Shown: positions 29,451 through 37,155, counted from the first letter of the stretch. The stretch: 64,000 nt of DNA from Nitrospirota bacterium (GCA_016207885.1 JACQZE010000003.1:1-64000); one strand, 5' to 3'. Program-made: numbers and translations. Notes: a model not told the origin generated them from the sequence alone.

Positions 29451-29584
29451 GCCTAACCATGCGCTGCAGATGAACGAGTACCACAGGACACTTTTTGGGG
29501 TAGCATTGTTATGAGGACTGCAAATCGGTTTGGACGCATGTTGTTATCTTACGGTGGTACTCGTCACTGAGCTTTACGTTATCC
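29451..29584. other. Integron attC recombination site 1
   Basis: R'' GCCTAAC (29451-29457), L''-side GCGCTGCAG (29461-29469), stem ACGAGTACCAC (29474-29484) pairing perfectly with GTGGTACTCGT (29554-29564), L'-side CACTGAGCTTTAC and R' core GTTATCC (29578-29584). About 134 bases, in the size range of long attC sites. The layout and GCGCTGCAG/TGAGCTTTACGTT boxes match classical 59-base elements. Confidence 0.85.
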
Positions 29585-30188
29585 GTCTATAAAGTTATCG
29601 TTGGAGCGAGCGGCGGAGTTCCGAGATTTAAGAGCTGGTTGAGCTATCGATTTAAGAAGGTAGACGGAAGGGTTAGGATTTTATTCAAGCGGCTTTGCTG
29701 AGTAATTATAGAGTTGGAGTTAGATGGAGACCGCGCTTTTGAGAGGCTTTTTGCTGGAGTATAGCTGTTAAGTAATTATTACTGGTCTTTTGATTGATGA
29801 CAGTTGATGGTTTTGAGGTAGAAGTCTTTACGGAGCAGTAAGCCGTTGTAAATTATTGGGTCCATCAGTTGTTGAGAGTTTCAGGTTAAGGCAAGGGGCA
29901 TTTTAGTAATCGAGCAGTTGTAAAGAGCAAGGTTATTGATAGCCAATTTATTTAGTCATTCAGTAATTGAACGATGATAGATTAAAGAGCGGAAGTCTTT
30001 ACGGGCAGCGAGCCGTTGTAACTTACAAGGCTTAAAAAAGTTCTGGACAAGAGCGGAGCAGATGCAATAGACTATTTGACAAAAGCACGGGGATAATCAA
30101 GCAGGGCTCACAGCAGACCATCAAAAAGCACAAACTCCCCAAGTTAAGACACAGGCAATAATAAAGACAATAAAGACAGAAGCTGAAC
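29585..30188. other. Cassette 4 body: no ORF, internal direct repeat, possible non-coding RNA
   Basis: About 600 bases with no open frame of 60 codons or more on either strand. A 30-base unit occurs twice: 29821-29851 and 29992-30021 share GAAGTCTTTACGG and AGCCGTTGTAA around a variable centre, and each can form a short ACGG/CCGT hairpin. The cassette starts with core GTTATCC (29578) and ends with its exact complement GGATAAC (30189), so its limits are well defined. A transcribed non-coding cassette or a decayed gene are both possible. Confidence 0.55.
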
Positions 30189-30321
30189 GGATAACAAGGC
30201 GCTGCAGTGAAATCGAACCACAGGACACTTTTGGTGCGTGCGTTAGGTTTGAAGTCAGCAAATCAGTTTTTTGCAGTTTGATGAGATTCAGTGGCTCGAT
30301 TCACTGAGCTTTACGTTCCCC
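30189..30321. other. Integron attC recombination site 2
   Basis: R'' GGATAAC (30189-30195), GCGCTGCAG (30199-30207), stem TGAAATCGAACCAC (30208-30221) against GTGGCTCGATTCA (30291-30303) with one unpaired A, then CTGAGCTTTAC and R' core GTTCCCC (30315-30321). The unpaired base in the stem resembles the extrahelical bases that direct integrase to the bottom strand. It shares CCACAGGACACTTTT and CACTGAGCTTTACGTT with attC site 1. Confidence 0.85.
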
Positions 30322-30370
30322 TCACGGCATACCTGAATTGAACTCATAACTTCCGACCGCCGCCTTCTGC
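30322..30370 (-). repeat. Diverged fragment of the 3' end of the PD-(D/E)xK-like gene
   Basis: Directly after the attC core lie CTCACGGCATACCTGAATTG and AACTCATAACTTCCGACCGC, which match the last 16 codons of the gene at 32095-32457 with scattered changes. The identity starts at the CCCCTCACGGCAT junction in both places. Confidence 0.6.
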
Positions 30371-30373
30371 ATT

Positions 30374-30422
30374 TTGACAAGATCATATCGATGATGATAT
30401 CGTAATACTAAACATATCGATG
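30374..30422 (+). promoter_or_regulatory. Promoter/operator region of the VapBC-like pair
   Basis: A consensus -35 TTGACA (30374-30379) is followed by weak -10 candidates (TATCGT at 18 bases). The 10-base word CATATCGATG occurs twice (30384-30393 and 30413-30422) and the interval is rich in ATATCGAT palindromes, a plausible site for AbrB-type antitoxin autoregulation. GGAGG precedes the ATG at 30434. Confidence 0.45.
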
Positions 30423-30433
30423 GAGGTATTGGC

Positions 30434-30640
30434 ATGCAATCAGTAACCGTATCACCAAAATATCAGGTCGTTATCCCAAAAACAGTACGGGAAGCATTGA
30501 ATCTTCGTCCGGGCCAAAAAATGCAGATTGTCGAATATGCCGGGCGCATTGAACTTATACCGGAACGCGATATCAAAGAACTCCGTGGATTCCTTAAGGG
30601 CATCAATACGGAATTCAAACGGGAGAAGGACAGAGTATGA
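30434..30640 (+). CDS. AbrB/MazE-type (VapB-like) antitoxin
   Basis: 68 residues. The SpoVT/AbrB swapped-hairpin DNA-binding fold is plain in the first 45 residues (VTVSPKYQVVIPKTVREALN, then LRPGQKMQIVEYAGRIELIP). The C-terminal 20 residues (KELRGFLKGINTEFKREKDR) would wrap the toxin. GGAGGT lies 9 bases before the ATG. It overlaps the PIN-toxin start by four bases (ATGA), the usual coupling of vapBC. It should neutralise the toxin and repress its own promoter. Confidence 0.85.
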   Translation: MQSVTVSPKYQVVIPKTVREALNLRPGQKMQIVEYAGRIELIPERDIKELRGFLKGINTEFKREKDRV

Positions 30641-31011
30641 ATATCGTAGATTCTTCCGGCTGGCTTGCGTATTTCGCGGACGAGCCTAATGCCAAGCATT
30701 TCCTTGCCCCGCTGAGTAATTCGGCTTTGCTTGTTGTGCCAACGGTAACGATATACGAGGTATTCAAGGTCATTCTTCGTGAGTCCGGCGAGAATGAAGC
30801 ACTGCAGGCGGTGGTTGCTATGCAAAAAGGAACGGTTGTGGATCTGAATGCGCCATTGGCAATCGCCGCTTCAAAGCTGAGTTTGGAGCATAATCTTCCA
30901 ATGGCAGACAGCATTATTCTCGCAACAGCGCAGGCATTCAAAGCCATCCTCTGGACTCAGGACTCAGATTTTAAAAAGATAAGCAATGTGAAGTATTTCC
31001 CCAAGAAATAA
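30637..31011 (+). CDS. PIN-domain (VapC-like) ribonuclease toxin
   Basis: 124 residues. The four acidic positions of PIN nucleases are present: D5 (NIVDSSGWLAYF), E41 (TIYEVFKVIL), D91 (MADSIILATAQ) and D109/D111 (TQDSDF). It should be an Mg-dependent RNase that inhibits translation when free of its antitoxin. Translation is coupled to the antitoxin by ATGA overlap. It lies just downstream of attC site 2, consistent with cassette carriage, but no attC was found after it. The toxin looks intact. Confidence 0.88.
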   Translation: MNIVDSSGWLAYFADEPNAKHFLAPLSNSALLVVPTVTIYEVFKVILRESGENEALQAVVAMQKGTVVDLNAPLAIAASKLSLEHNLPMADSIILATAQAFKAILWTQDSDFKKISNVKYFPKK

Positions 31012-31025
31012 TCTCGCCGCATCCT

Positions 31026-31170
31026 CTCGCGGCATACTCACATTAAACTCATAACTCCCGACTGCCGCCTTGTCCGCAATACCAACCTTCCACAATAGCT
31101 CGATCAGCTTTACCCTGAGGCCTGAAAGCCCCTTTTCCACTCTTCCGCCCTCTCAGGTGTCACTTCTTTT
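31026..31170 (-). pseudogene. Truncated copy of the PD-(D/E)xK-like gene (3' part)
   Basis: About 145 bases align with the 3' part of the gene at 32095-32457 (GGCATACTCACATTAAACTC, ATAACTCCCGACTGCCGCC, TTGTCCGCAATACCAACCTT and further to TCTCAGGTGTCAC), with an internal deletion of roughly 35 bases and frame-breaking changes. The 5' half is absent. Confidence 0.65.
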
Positions 31171-31219
31171 TAGCGCTTGATTGCAAAAAGAGATTATGCA
31201 AAACAGCAGCATTGCTATA

Positions 31220-31238
31220 TGTACCATATTACGGTACA
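31220..31238. promoter_or_regulatory. Operator-like palindrome before the HTH gene
   Basis: TGTACC-ATATTAC-GGTACA is a perfect 6-bp inverted repeat 11 bases before the ATG at 31250, a likely binding site for the HTH protein encoded next. Confidence 0.5.
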
Positions 31239-31249
31239 CTATATTTATT

Positions 31250-31624
31250 ATGAGAATATCTCTCGAAGTAATTAAAGATAAGTGCCGTCAGCAGAATATT
31301 ACGCTCTCTGAACTGCTTAAACGGGCAGGAGTAAGCCGCAATGCGTTTTATTCATTGGCGCGTGAGGAGTTTGTTCTGCCTAAATCTATCCGGGCTGTTG
31401 CGAAGAGCCTGAATGTATCTCCTTCAGAATTTCTTACTGAAGATACCCCGGAGATGGAAAAGATGAAGCTTTTACTGAATAAAGTGGATGAGATAGCCGG
31501 GAAATACAAGAATATTGATAGGGACAATATCAGGCATACGTTATTATTAATGCGTGAACCGCCTATTGAATGTTTAAGGAGGGCCTTGACACGTGGCCGA
31601 AGACCTCATATTCACCAAAAGTGA
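31250..31624 (+). CDS. Small helix-turn-helix regulator / putative antitoxin
   Basis: 124 residues from ATG 31250, preferred because the palindrome at 31220-31238 would otherwise lie within the gene. Residues 1-60 are an XRE-like HTH (ISLEVIKDKCRQQNITLSEL, LKRAGVSRNAFYSLAR, then SIRAVAKSLNVSPSEFL). The C-terminal half is helical. The 3' end overlaps the nucleotidyltransferase gene by 32 bases, implying translational coupling, as in antitoxin-toxin pairs with a nucleotidyltransferase partner. The toxin-antitoxin role is inference. Confidence 0.7.
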   Translation: MRISLEVIKDKCRQQNITLSELLKRAGVSRNAFYSLAREEFVLPKSIRAVAKSLNVSPSEFLTEDTPEMEKMKLLLNKVDEIAGKYKNIDRDNIRHTLLLMREPPIECLRRALTRGRRPHIHQK

Positions 31625-32060
31625 AATTCGTTTTCTGCGCGAATTAGTCCGCTGCAAGGTTGACTTCATGATTATCGGACTGTCAGCGGCGGCTTTACAA
31701 AGTGCTCCGGTCGTTACTCAGAATATTGATCTTTGGTTTGCAGATTTAACCGACCCGCGCCTGACTAAAGCATTAAAAAAAGTAAAATCCATTTATATCC
31801 CTCCTATCGGAAACAACCCACCGATGTTCGCCGGAGACGATGCCGGGCTTTTTGACATTGTAACTCATGTGGATGGGTTAGGCGGATATGCCGAGATCAA
31901 GAAAAAGGCTATAAAAATAGCTTTGACTGATTTTAAAGTACAGGTACTGCCGCTTGAGTTGATCATTAAAAGCAAACAGGCAGCCGGCCGTTCCAAAGAT
32001 AAACTCGTGCTGCCTGTGCTGAAGGATGTATTGAAGATAATTAAATCAGAAAAGAAATAA
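31593..32060 (+). CDS. Nucleotidyltransferase-fold protein, possible toxin with altered metal site
   Basis: 155 residues from GTG 31593, with AAGGAGG 11 bases upstream. The layout is that of a minimal nucleotidyltransferase: VDFMIIGLSAAAL (helix after strand 1, G29-L-S), then TQNIDLWF where the metal-binding DxD should be, and LFDIVTHVDGLGG further on. Position 44 is Asn instead of the first Asp, so the active site may be impaired unless the family tolerates it. It pairs with the HTH gene upstream, resembling AbiEii/MenT-style systems; the pairing is context, not proof. Confidence 0.65.
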   Translation: MAEDLIFTKSEIRFLRELVRCKVDFMIIGLSAAALQSAPVVTQNIDLWFADLTDPRLTKALKKVKSIYIPPIGNNPPMFAGDDAGLFDIVTHVDGLGGYAEIKKKAIKIALTDFKVQVLPLELIIKSKQAAGRSKDKLVLPVLKDVLKIIKSEKK

Positions 32061-32094
32061 TTCTGATCCTGTCATTGAACTCATACGTAACCCC

Positions 32095-32457
32095 TCACGG
32101 CATACTGACATTAAACTCATAACTCCCGACCGCCGCCTTGTCCGCGATACCAACCTTCCATAAAAGCTCAATAACTTTTGCCTTTGAAGCCTTGGGAACC
32201 ATCACGATCAGCTTTGCACCGAGGCCTGAAAGCTTCTTCCACTCTTCCGCCTTCTCGGGAGTCACTGTCTTTTCTGTCTCAACCTGCATGATCGCAAGCA
32301 CCATCCCGTGATTGCCGAGTATCAGATCAGGATACATACCCTTGAACTCGTTCTTCTCACCGCCCTCAAGATTTATCTTTACATCTGTGTAGCTCCTTGA
32401 GAGCTTCTGCCTGAGATATGATACAGCCCAGTCATGAAAGAGTTTGTCATTATCCAT
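32095..32457 (-). CDS. Small PD-(D/E)xK-like hypothetical protein
   Basis: 120 residues if started at MDNDKLFHDWAV (ATG 32457, AGG 9 bases upstream); longer starts at 32463 or 32472 are possible. The middle reads YPDLIL, about 10 residues, then MVLAIMQVETEKT, an arrangement like the core Asp and Glu-x-Glu/Lys of PD-(D/E)xK nucleases, followed by EEWKKLSGLGAKLIVMVPKA. I do not recognise a named family. Truncated or diverged copies of its 3' end lie at 28454, 30322 and 31026, so this gene or its tail has been duplicated repeatedly here. Confidence 0.55.
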   Translation of the reverse strand: MDNDKLFHDWAVSYLRQKLSRSYTDVKINLEGGEKNEFKGMYPDLILGNHGMVLAIMQVETEKTVTPEKAEEWKKLSGLGAKLIVMVPKASKAKVIELLWKVGIADKAAVGSYEFNVSMP

Positions 32458-32492
32458 AGTCATTAACCTCACTTTGACGGATTTTTAAATTC

Positions 32493-33245
32493 TTAATTCT
32501 CCAACTCTGCCTCAATTTCCTCAATCGTAGGCAAATTGCCTTTCAGCTTCTTCGGTAAAGAACGGGTTAATTTTGTCTTCCACTCAGCTACGCCAATAGG
32601 TTTTTTAATATCACGCAAAGCATATTCGGCAAGAACCCTGTCTTTTGTAGCGCATAGAATAATCCCGATTGAAGGATTGTCTTCAGGGGCTTTCACAATA
32701 TCATCGAGAGCCGACAGATAGAAGTTGATCTGCCGGTGATAAAGATCGTTTTCTATTTGCAGGACAAGAACATTCCGTGACCAACCGTTCTCTATGGTTT
32801 TCCGAATATACCATTCTCTTTCAGAAGAGTTTTTAACCTTGTCCAGCAGGGTAATATTGTGGTACCAGGTAATTTGTGCAAGCACCTCTTGCACAAATGC
32901 CTTATCCTTGTATAAAGCTGCAAAAGCACGCATATACTTTAGATTGCGCGGAGAAAAGCCAGACATATCGAAAAATTCACGTTTGAGGTCGGCAGCAAGG
33001 CGATCAATAACCTTTGCACCCCAGTTTTCCTTTGCCTGCCTTGTAAGAATTTCTTGTCCGATCTGCCAGTAAAGCAACACCAGTTCCCGGTTTACCGACA
33101 GCGCCGCTTTAAACTGAGCAGAACGTATCCGTTCTTTCAAAGCGCTCAACAGTTCCGCATACCCGGTCATTACCCGTTGTTTCAGAGCTTTATCAGGCCG
33201 CTTCTGTAATGTAGCGTCTTTTTGTTTCTCAATCTTCTTTTTCAT
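32493..33245 (-). CDS. YhcG/DUF1016-family protein with deleted nuclease core
   Basis: 250 residues against roughly 330-350 for the family. The N-terminal DUF1016_N domain is complete (VNRELVLLYWQIGQEIL, FSPRNLKYMRAFAALY, ITWYHNITLL, EREWYIRKTIENGWSRNVL). At QIENDLYHRQ the sequence jumps directly to INFYLSALDDIVKAPEDNPS and then runs normally to the end (CATKDRVLAEYALRDIKKPI, LPTIEEIEAEL). The roughly 90 missing residues include the PD-(D/E)xK catalytic strand (the xIDLLFYH...IELK region of homologues). The frame is intact, so an inactive but possibly DNA- or partner-binding protein could still be made. Confidence 0.85.
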   Translation of the reverse strand: MKKKIEKQKDATLQKRPDKALKQRVMTGYAELLSALKERIRSAQFKAALSVNRELVLLYWQIGQEILTRQAKENWGAKVIDRLAADLKREFFDMSGFSPRNLKYMRAFAALYKDKAFVQEVLAQITWYHNITLLDKVKNSSEREWYIRKTIENGWSRNVLVLQIENDLYHRQINFYLSALDDIVKAPEDNPSIGIILCATKDRVLAEYALRDIKKPIGVAEWKTKLTRSLPKKLKGNLPTIEEIEAELEN

Positions 33246-33314
33246 ATGGATGCCTAATTTTAATCAAACTGATTATAAACGGCAAGAAGAAAATATATAA
33301 GGACCCTGAAGACA

Positions 33315-35783
33315 TTAGAGCAGAAGCATCAGGTTCCTCACCTCATCTTCCCAACTGCCAGCCTCTTTGAATTCACTATCCGAATATGTCGTTGCCTCAT
33401 ATCCTTCTTCGTTGAATGTAACAATTACCGCACCGTCTCTGTCAGTCCTTAATAACCTTGTCCCTGATTCAATGTATCTTCTGACCGTCTCTTCATGAGG
33501 ATGATGGAAAGAGTTGTTTCTGCCGACGCTTGCAACTGCAAGCTCAGGCTTAACAGCATTGAGAAGCCCGATTGAGCTTGATGTCCTTCCTCCGTGATGC
33601 GGGACCTTGATGATATCACTTTTGAGCCATGCGCCAAGATGTGCGATATTATTTTCTGCTTCCTCCTCTATATCACCTGTAAATAGTACCGCCCCGCTGT
33701 CAGACTCTATCTTCAGCACCAACGACCCGCTGTTCTCATCTGAGAATTGCCCTCTTGGAGAGCCTGTATAAAAACCGGCATACGGATGAAGCACATAAAT
33801 TTTATACCCCTTTCCTTCGAGAAGCTGGCCTCTCTTCAATGTCTTAACAATTATCTTTTTATCTTTGGCATTATCTATCAGGCCCGTTATCACATCTGAT
33901 CCCCTGCCGCTTGTCCAGACTTCGCCTGCATCAAAGTTGTTGAGCAAACAAGAAATGCCGCCGTAATGGTCAGGATGAGTGTGGCTTATTACAAGGTAGT
34001 CTATCTTCCTTATTCCTTTAGACCACAAATAAGGCGCAACGACCATTCGGCCGGAATCAGGAGCAGTCGGCCCGCCGTCAATAAGCATAACTTTTCCATC
34101 CGGCAGTTCGATAAGAGAAGAGTCGCCCTGCCCTACATCCAGGAATGTTATCCTGAATCTGGCTTCAGACAAAAGAGGATTTAAGAGGTAAAAGGTTACA
34201 ACAATAACGAGAGGGAAATATCTCCACCTCACACTGCTTTTAAGTAGAAATACACATGAAAGATAATAAAACATTATCATCAGGAACGACGGATTCGGAA
34301 CGTGAATATTCGCATAAGGAATATTTGAAAAGATCTCCGTCAGATAGAGAGTAAAGCCGGTTGCAGTATTTAATAGCCAACTCAGCGGCAATGTTTGAAG
34401 ATCAAACAGGAGAGATGCAAAACCCGTTAGAAATCCAAGCGGCAGTATTATGAAGCAGACGATAGGCGTAATGATCAGGTTTGTCAATGGTGATACCAGA
34501 GGGAACTGTTTAAAATATAACGCGATGAGAGGCGCTGTCCCCATGACAGCGGCGATGGTTATTAAGATTGACGACTTCAGGCTCTTCGCAAATTTATCAA
34601 CGTAGAGAAATACTCTCTCTTTCTTCTCTGTTTTCTGACTATCTGTTGCCTGCTCTGTCTCTTCATTGTTTTCCATGATGAGCCCTAACGAAAGCACAGC
34701 GATGAATGAGAGCTGGAATGAAAGGCCAAAGAGTTCATCAGGTTGCCAAAGAAGTATAATGAACGCGGCGATAGAGAGCGAGTTTAGCCACTGCCCGCGC
34801 CTGCCGATCAAAAGCGCGAGCATATATATGAATGCCATGATAAAGGAACGGACAGCAGGAGCGCCTGCGCCTGCCAGCAGCATATAGAATACGAGCAGAG
34901 GCATCGTCACTATAACAGCCGCCTGAGTCGGCGTAATATATATGGTCATCGCCTTAAAGGCTTTATCAGGCAAAAATCCCGCTGACCTCTTCACAAACTG
35001 AAATATGAGAAAGGCGAGAAGGCCGAAGTGTGTGCCTGATATGCTCAGGAGATGCGTAAGCCCTGTGGAGCTGAAGTGGTCGAGCACATCCTGCCCCATC
35101 CCGCGCTTAAGCCCTGTGATTATCGCATTGTTAAATGACGCGTTATCATGCGAAAGGCTGGCATTGATAATGCCCCCGAGCCTCTGCCTCATTCTGCCTA
35201 TCCATGAGAGAAAGCCTTTGCCTCTCCTGACAAGTTTAATTTCTTTGGTATAGCCCGTGCCTAATATACCGTCTTTCCTTGAGTTATATGAATATACACC
35301 GGGGTTGTGGAATACAGGGGGTTCTTTGGGTTTCGTAAAAGCCTTTACCACATCGCCGGTGAAGAGATATAAAGCACCCTCGCCCCTGGAGGGAGAGGGC
35401 AAGGGTGAGGGGGCTTTATTTATGATTGCCTTAATAATATAAAGCCTGACTTTTCCCATTATGGTTTTTCCGTTGATCGAGACATCATCTAAGGTGATGC
35501 GGAGATTATTATCAGATACTTCGGGAAGATCAACTATCGTGCCGCTGACAGATACATTATCCTGAGAGAACTTTATCTCAGGTATCGGGTCATAACGCAG
35601 TAATGAATAGAAGATACCGGAAAGAAAAAATAAAGCGGCGAGTAATATGGCCTTCTTATTATTACATCTGAGATAGAGACAACAGCCAGTTATTATAATT
35701 AAAGAATTAATTGTGAAAGGGAAGAACGGGAGGAAATGAAAATAGGCAATGCCTAAGATAAAGGCTGTTGCTGAAGATATCAA
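33315..35783 (-). CDS. comEC: ComEC/Rec2-family DNA uptake channel
   Basis: 822 residues, full length. N-terminal membrane helices and a DUF4131-type OB-like domain (about 1-190), the competence membrane domain (about 215-515; GLTHLLSISGTHFGLLAF is its signature), and a C-terminal metallo-beta-lactamase domain (about 545-800; FLDVGQGDSSLIELPDGKVM, ISHTHPDHYGG). It transports single-stranded DNA across the inner membrane in natural transformation; the MBL domain is thought to degrade the second strand. An inserted palindromic repeat codes for SPLPSPSRGEGAL in the N-terminal domain. Its start overlaps the 3' end of glmM by four bases. Confidence 0.93.
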   Translation of the reverse strand: MISSATAFILGIAYFHFLPFFPFTINSLIIITGCCLYLRCNNKKAILLAALFFLSGIFYSLLRYDPIPEIKFSQDNVSVSGTIVDLPEVSDNNLRITLDDVSINGKTIMGKVRLYIIKAIINKAPSPLPSPSRGEGALYLFTGDVVKAFTKPKEPPVFHNPGVYSYNSRKDGILGTGYTKEIKLVRRGKGFLSWIGRMRQRLGGIINASLSHDNASFNNAIITGLKRGMGQDVLDHFSSTGLTHLLSISGTHFGLLAFLIFQFVKRSAGFLPDKAFKAMTIYITPTQAAVIVTMPLLVFYMLLAGAGAPAVRSFIMAFIYMLALLIGRRGQWLNSLSIAAFIILLWQPDELFGLSFQLSFIAVLSLGLIMENNEETEQATDSQKTEKKERVFLYVDKFAKSLKSSILITIAAVMGTAPLIALYFKQFPLVSPLTNLIITPIVCFIILPLGFLTGFASLLFDLQTLPLSWLLNTATGFTLYLTEIFSNIPYANIHVPNPSFLMIMFYYLSCVFLLKSSVRWRYFPLVIVVTFYLLNPLLSEARFRITFLDVGQGDSSLIELPDGKVMLIDGGPTAPDSGRMVVAPYLWSKGIRKIDYLVISHTHPDHYGGISCLLNNFDAGEVWTSGRGSDVITGLIDNAKDKKIIVKTLKRGQLLEGKGYKIYVLHPYAGFYTGSPRGQFSDENSGSLVLKIESDSGAVLFTGDIEEEAENNIAHLGAWLKSDIIKVPHHGGRTSSSIGLLNAVKPELAVASVGRNNSFHHPHEETVRRYIESGTRLLRTDRDGAVIVTFNEEGYEATTYSDSEFKEAGSWEDEVRNLMLLL
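35371..35417. repeat. Palindromic repeat inserted in frame in comEC
   Basis: AAAGCACCCTCGCCC (35371-35385) pairs imperfectly with GGGTGAGGGGGCTTT (35403-35417), 13 of 15 positions. It codes on the minus strand for Pro/Ser-rich KAPSPLPSPSRGEGAL, a low-complexity insert in an otherwise ordinary ComEC domain. Confidence 0.65.
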
Positions 35784-37147
35784 CCCATCTCAGTCTTTAT
35801 GACCTCTGCAACCTCCTCTGCTATTGTACGGATCTTCTTCATATCATCGCCCTCAACCATCACCCTGATCTTGGGGCCGGTTCCAGAAGGCCTTACCAGA
35901 ATTCTGCCGCCCTTGAGCTTCTTCTCAGCCGCTTCAACAGCCTTAAGCACATTAGGGAACTTCTCTATCTTCTTTGCCTTCGGCACAGTGACATTTATAA
36001 GCACCTGAGGATAAATCGGCACTTGTGACGCAAGTTCTGAAAGAGACTTGCCGGTCTTTATCATAACGGCAAGCACCTGAAGGGCGCATATAGCGCCGTC
36101 ACCGGTCGTGTTGTAGTCGAGAAATATTATGTGCCCGGACTGTTCTCCGCCGAGGTTATAACCGCCCTTTATCATCTCTTCAACAACATACCTGTCGCCT
36201 ACCTGCGTCCTTATCAGGTCGATGCCTGATCTTTTCAGGTAAAGCTCAAAACCTAAATTGCTCATGACCGTGGCAACAACGAGGTTCTTCTTAAGCGTCC
36301 CTTCTTTCTTCATATCAAGGGCGCAGATCGCCAATATCTTGTCGCCGTCAACTATCTCTCCCTTTTCATCGCAGAGAATGACCCTGTCGCCGTCGCCGTC
36401 GTGTGAGATGCCTATATCAGCTTTGTGCTCAATGACCGCCTTCTGTATCACGTCAGGATATGTAGAGCCGCAGTCCGCATTTATATTAAGGCCGTCCGGC
36501 CTGTCATGGATCGCTATTACATGCGCTCCGAGTTCGCTCAGCACATGCGGGGTTATCTTGTAGGTTGCTCCATTGGCGCAGTCGACGACTACCTTCATGC
36601 CCTCGAGCGTCCTGCCCTTGGGAAAAGATGCCTTCACATATTCAATATACCTTCCTGACGCGTCATCCACCCTGTGCGCCTTGCCTATCCCGTCTCCCTC
36701 AGGCCTGATCTTCTTAAGCTCGTCTGAGAAGACCATCTCCTCTATCTCTCTTTCAACGCTGTCAGGGAGCTTGAAGCCGTCTGATGAGAAGAACTTTATC
36801 CCGTTATCATCATAGGGATTGTGTGAAGCTGATATGACTATACCCGCGTCCACCCTGAGGCTTCTTGCTACAAAGGCTATGCCGGGCGTGGGCATCGGGC
36901 CGACCAGGATAACATCCACTCCCATCGAACATATGCCTGATGTAAGCGCGCTCTCGATCATATAGCCTGAAAGCCTGGTGTCCTTGCCTATGAGTATCAT
37001 GTCGCGGCCGTGCTTCTTCTTAAGGACATACGCAGCGGCGCGGCCGACCTCAAACGCTATCTCGCCGGTGATAGGAGGATGATTTGCCTTGCCCCTTATG
37101 CCGTCAGTTCCGAAAAGCTTCATCCTTTTTCTTCCTTCAGATTCCAT
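35780..37147 (-). CDS. glmM: Phosphoglucosamine mutase
   Basis: 455 residues from ATG 37147 with AGGAGG just upstream; an internal ATG at 37123 would give the canonical MKLFGTDGIRG start and also has AAGGA before it. GlmM converts glucosamine-6-phosphate to glucosamine-1-phosphate for peptidoglycan and LPS precursors. Visible: catalytic serine loop VISASHNPYDDNGIKFF (Ser near 109), metal loop SHDGDGDRVI (near 250), sugar-binding loop LGGEQSGHIIF (near 335) and phosphate-binding loop RPSGTGPKIRVMVEG (near 418). It is the third gene of the cdaA-cdaR-glmM cluster, a linkage conserved from Firmicutes outward. Confidence 0.97.
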   Translation of the reverse strand: MESEGRKRMKLFGTDGIRGKANHPPITGEIAFEVGRAAAYVLKKKHGRDMILIGKDTRLSGYMIESALTSGICSMGVDVILVGPMPTPGIAFVARSLRVDAGIVISASHNPYDDNGIKFFSSDGFKLPDSVEREIEEMVFSDELKKIRPEGDGIGKAHRVDDASGRYIEYVKASFPKGRTLEGMKVVVDCANGATYKITPHVLSELGAHVIAIHDRPDGLNINADCGSTYPDVIQKAVIEHKADIGISHDGDGDRVILCDEKGEIVDGDKILAICALDMKKEGTLKKNLVVATVMSNLGFELYLKRSGIDLIRTQVGDRYVVEEMIKGGYNLGGEQSGHIIFLDYNTTGDGAICALQVLAVMIKTGKSLSELASQVPIYPQVLINVTVPKAKKIEKFPNVLKAVEAAEKKLKGGRILVRPSGTGPKIRVMVEGDDMKKIRTIAEEVAEVIKTEMG

Positions 37148-37155
37148 GCGGCCTC

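Noticed and set aside
30189-30321. Considered as a CRISPR-like or phage-attachment repeat because of its similarity to 29451-29584
   Set aside because: Only two copies 740 bases apart, each with internal dyad symmetry and complementary end boxes; integron attC fits every part better.
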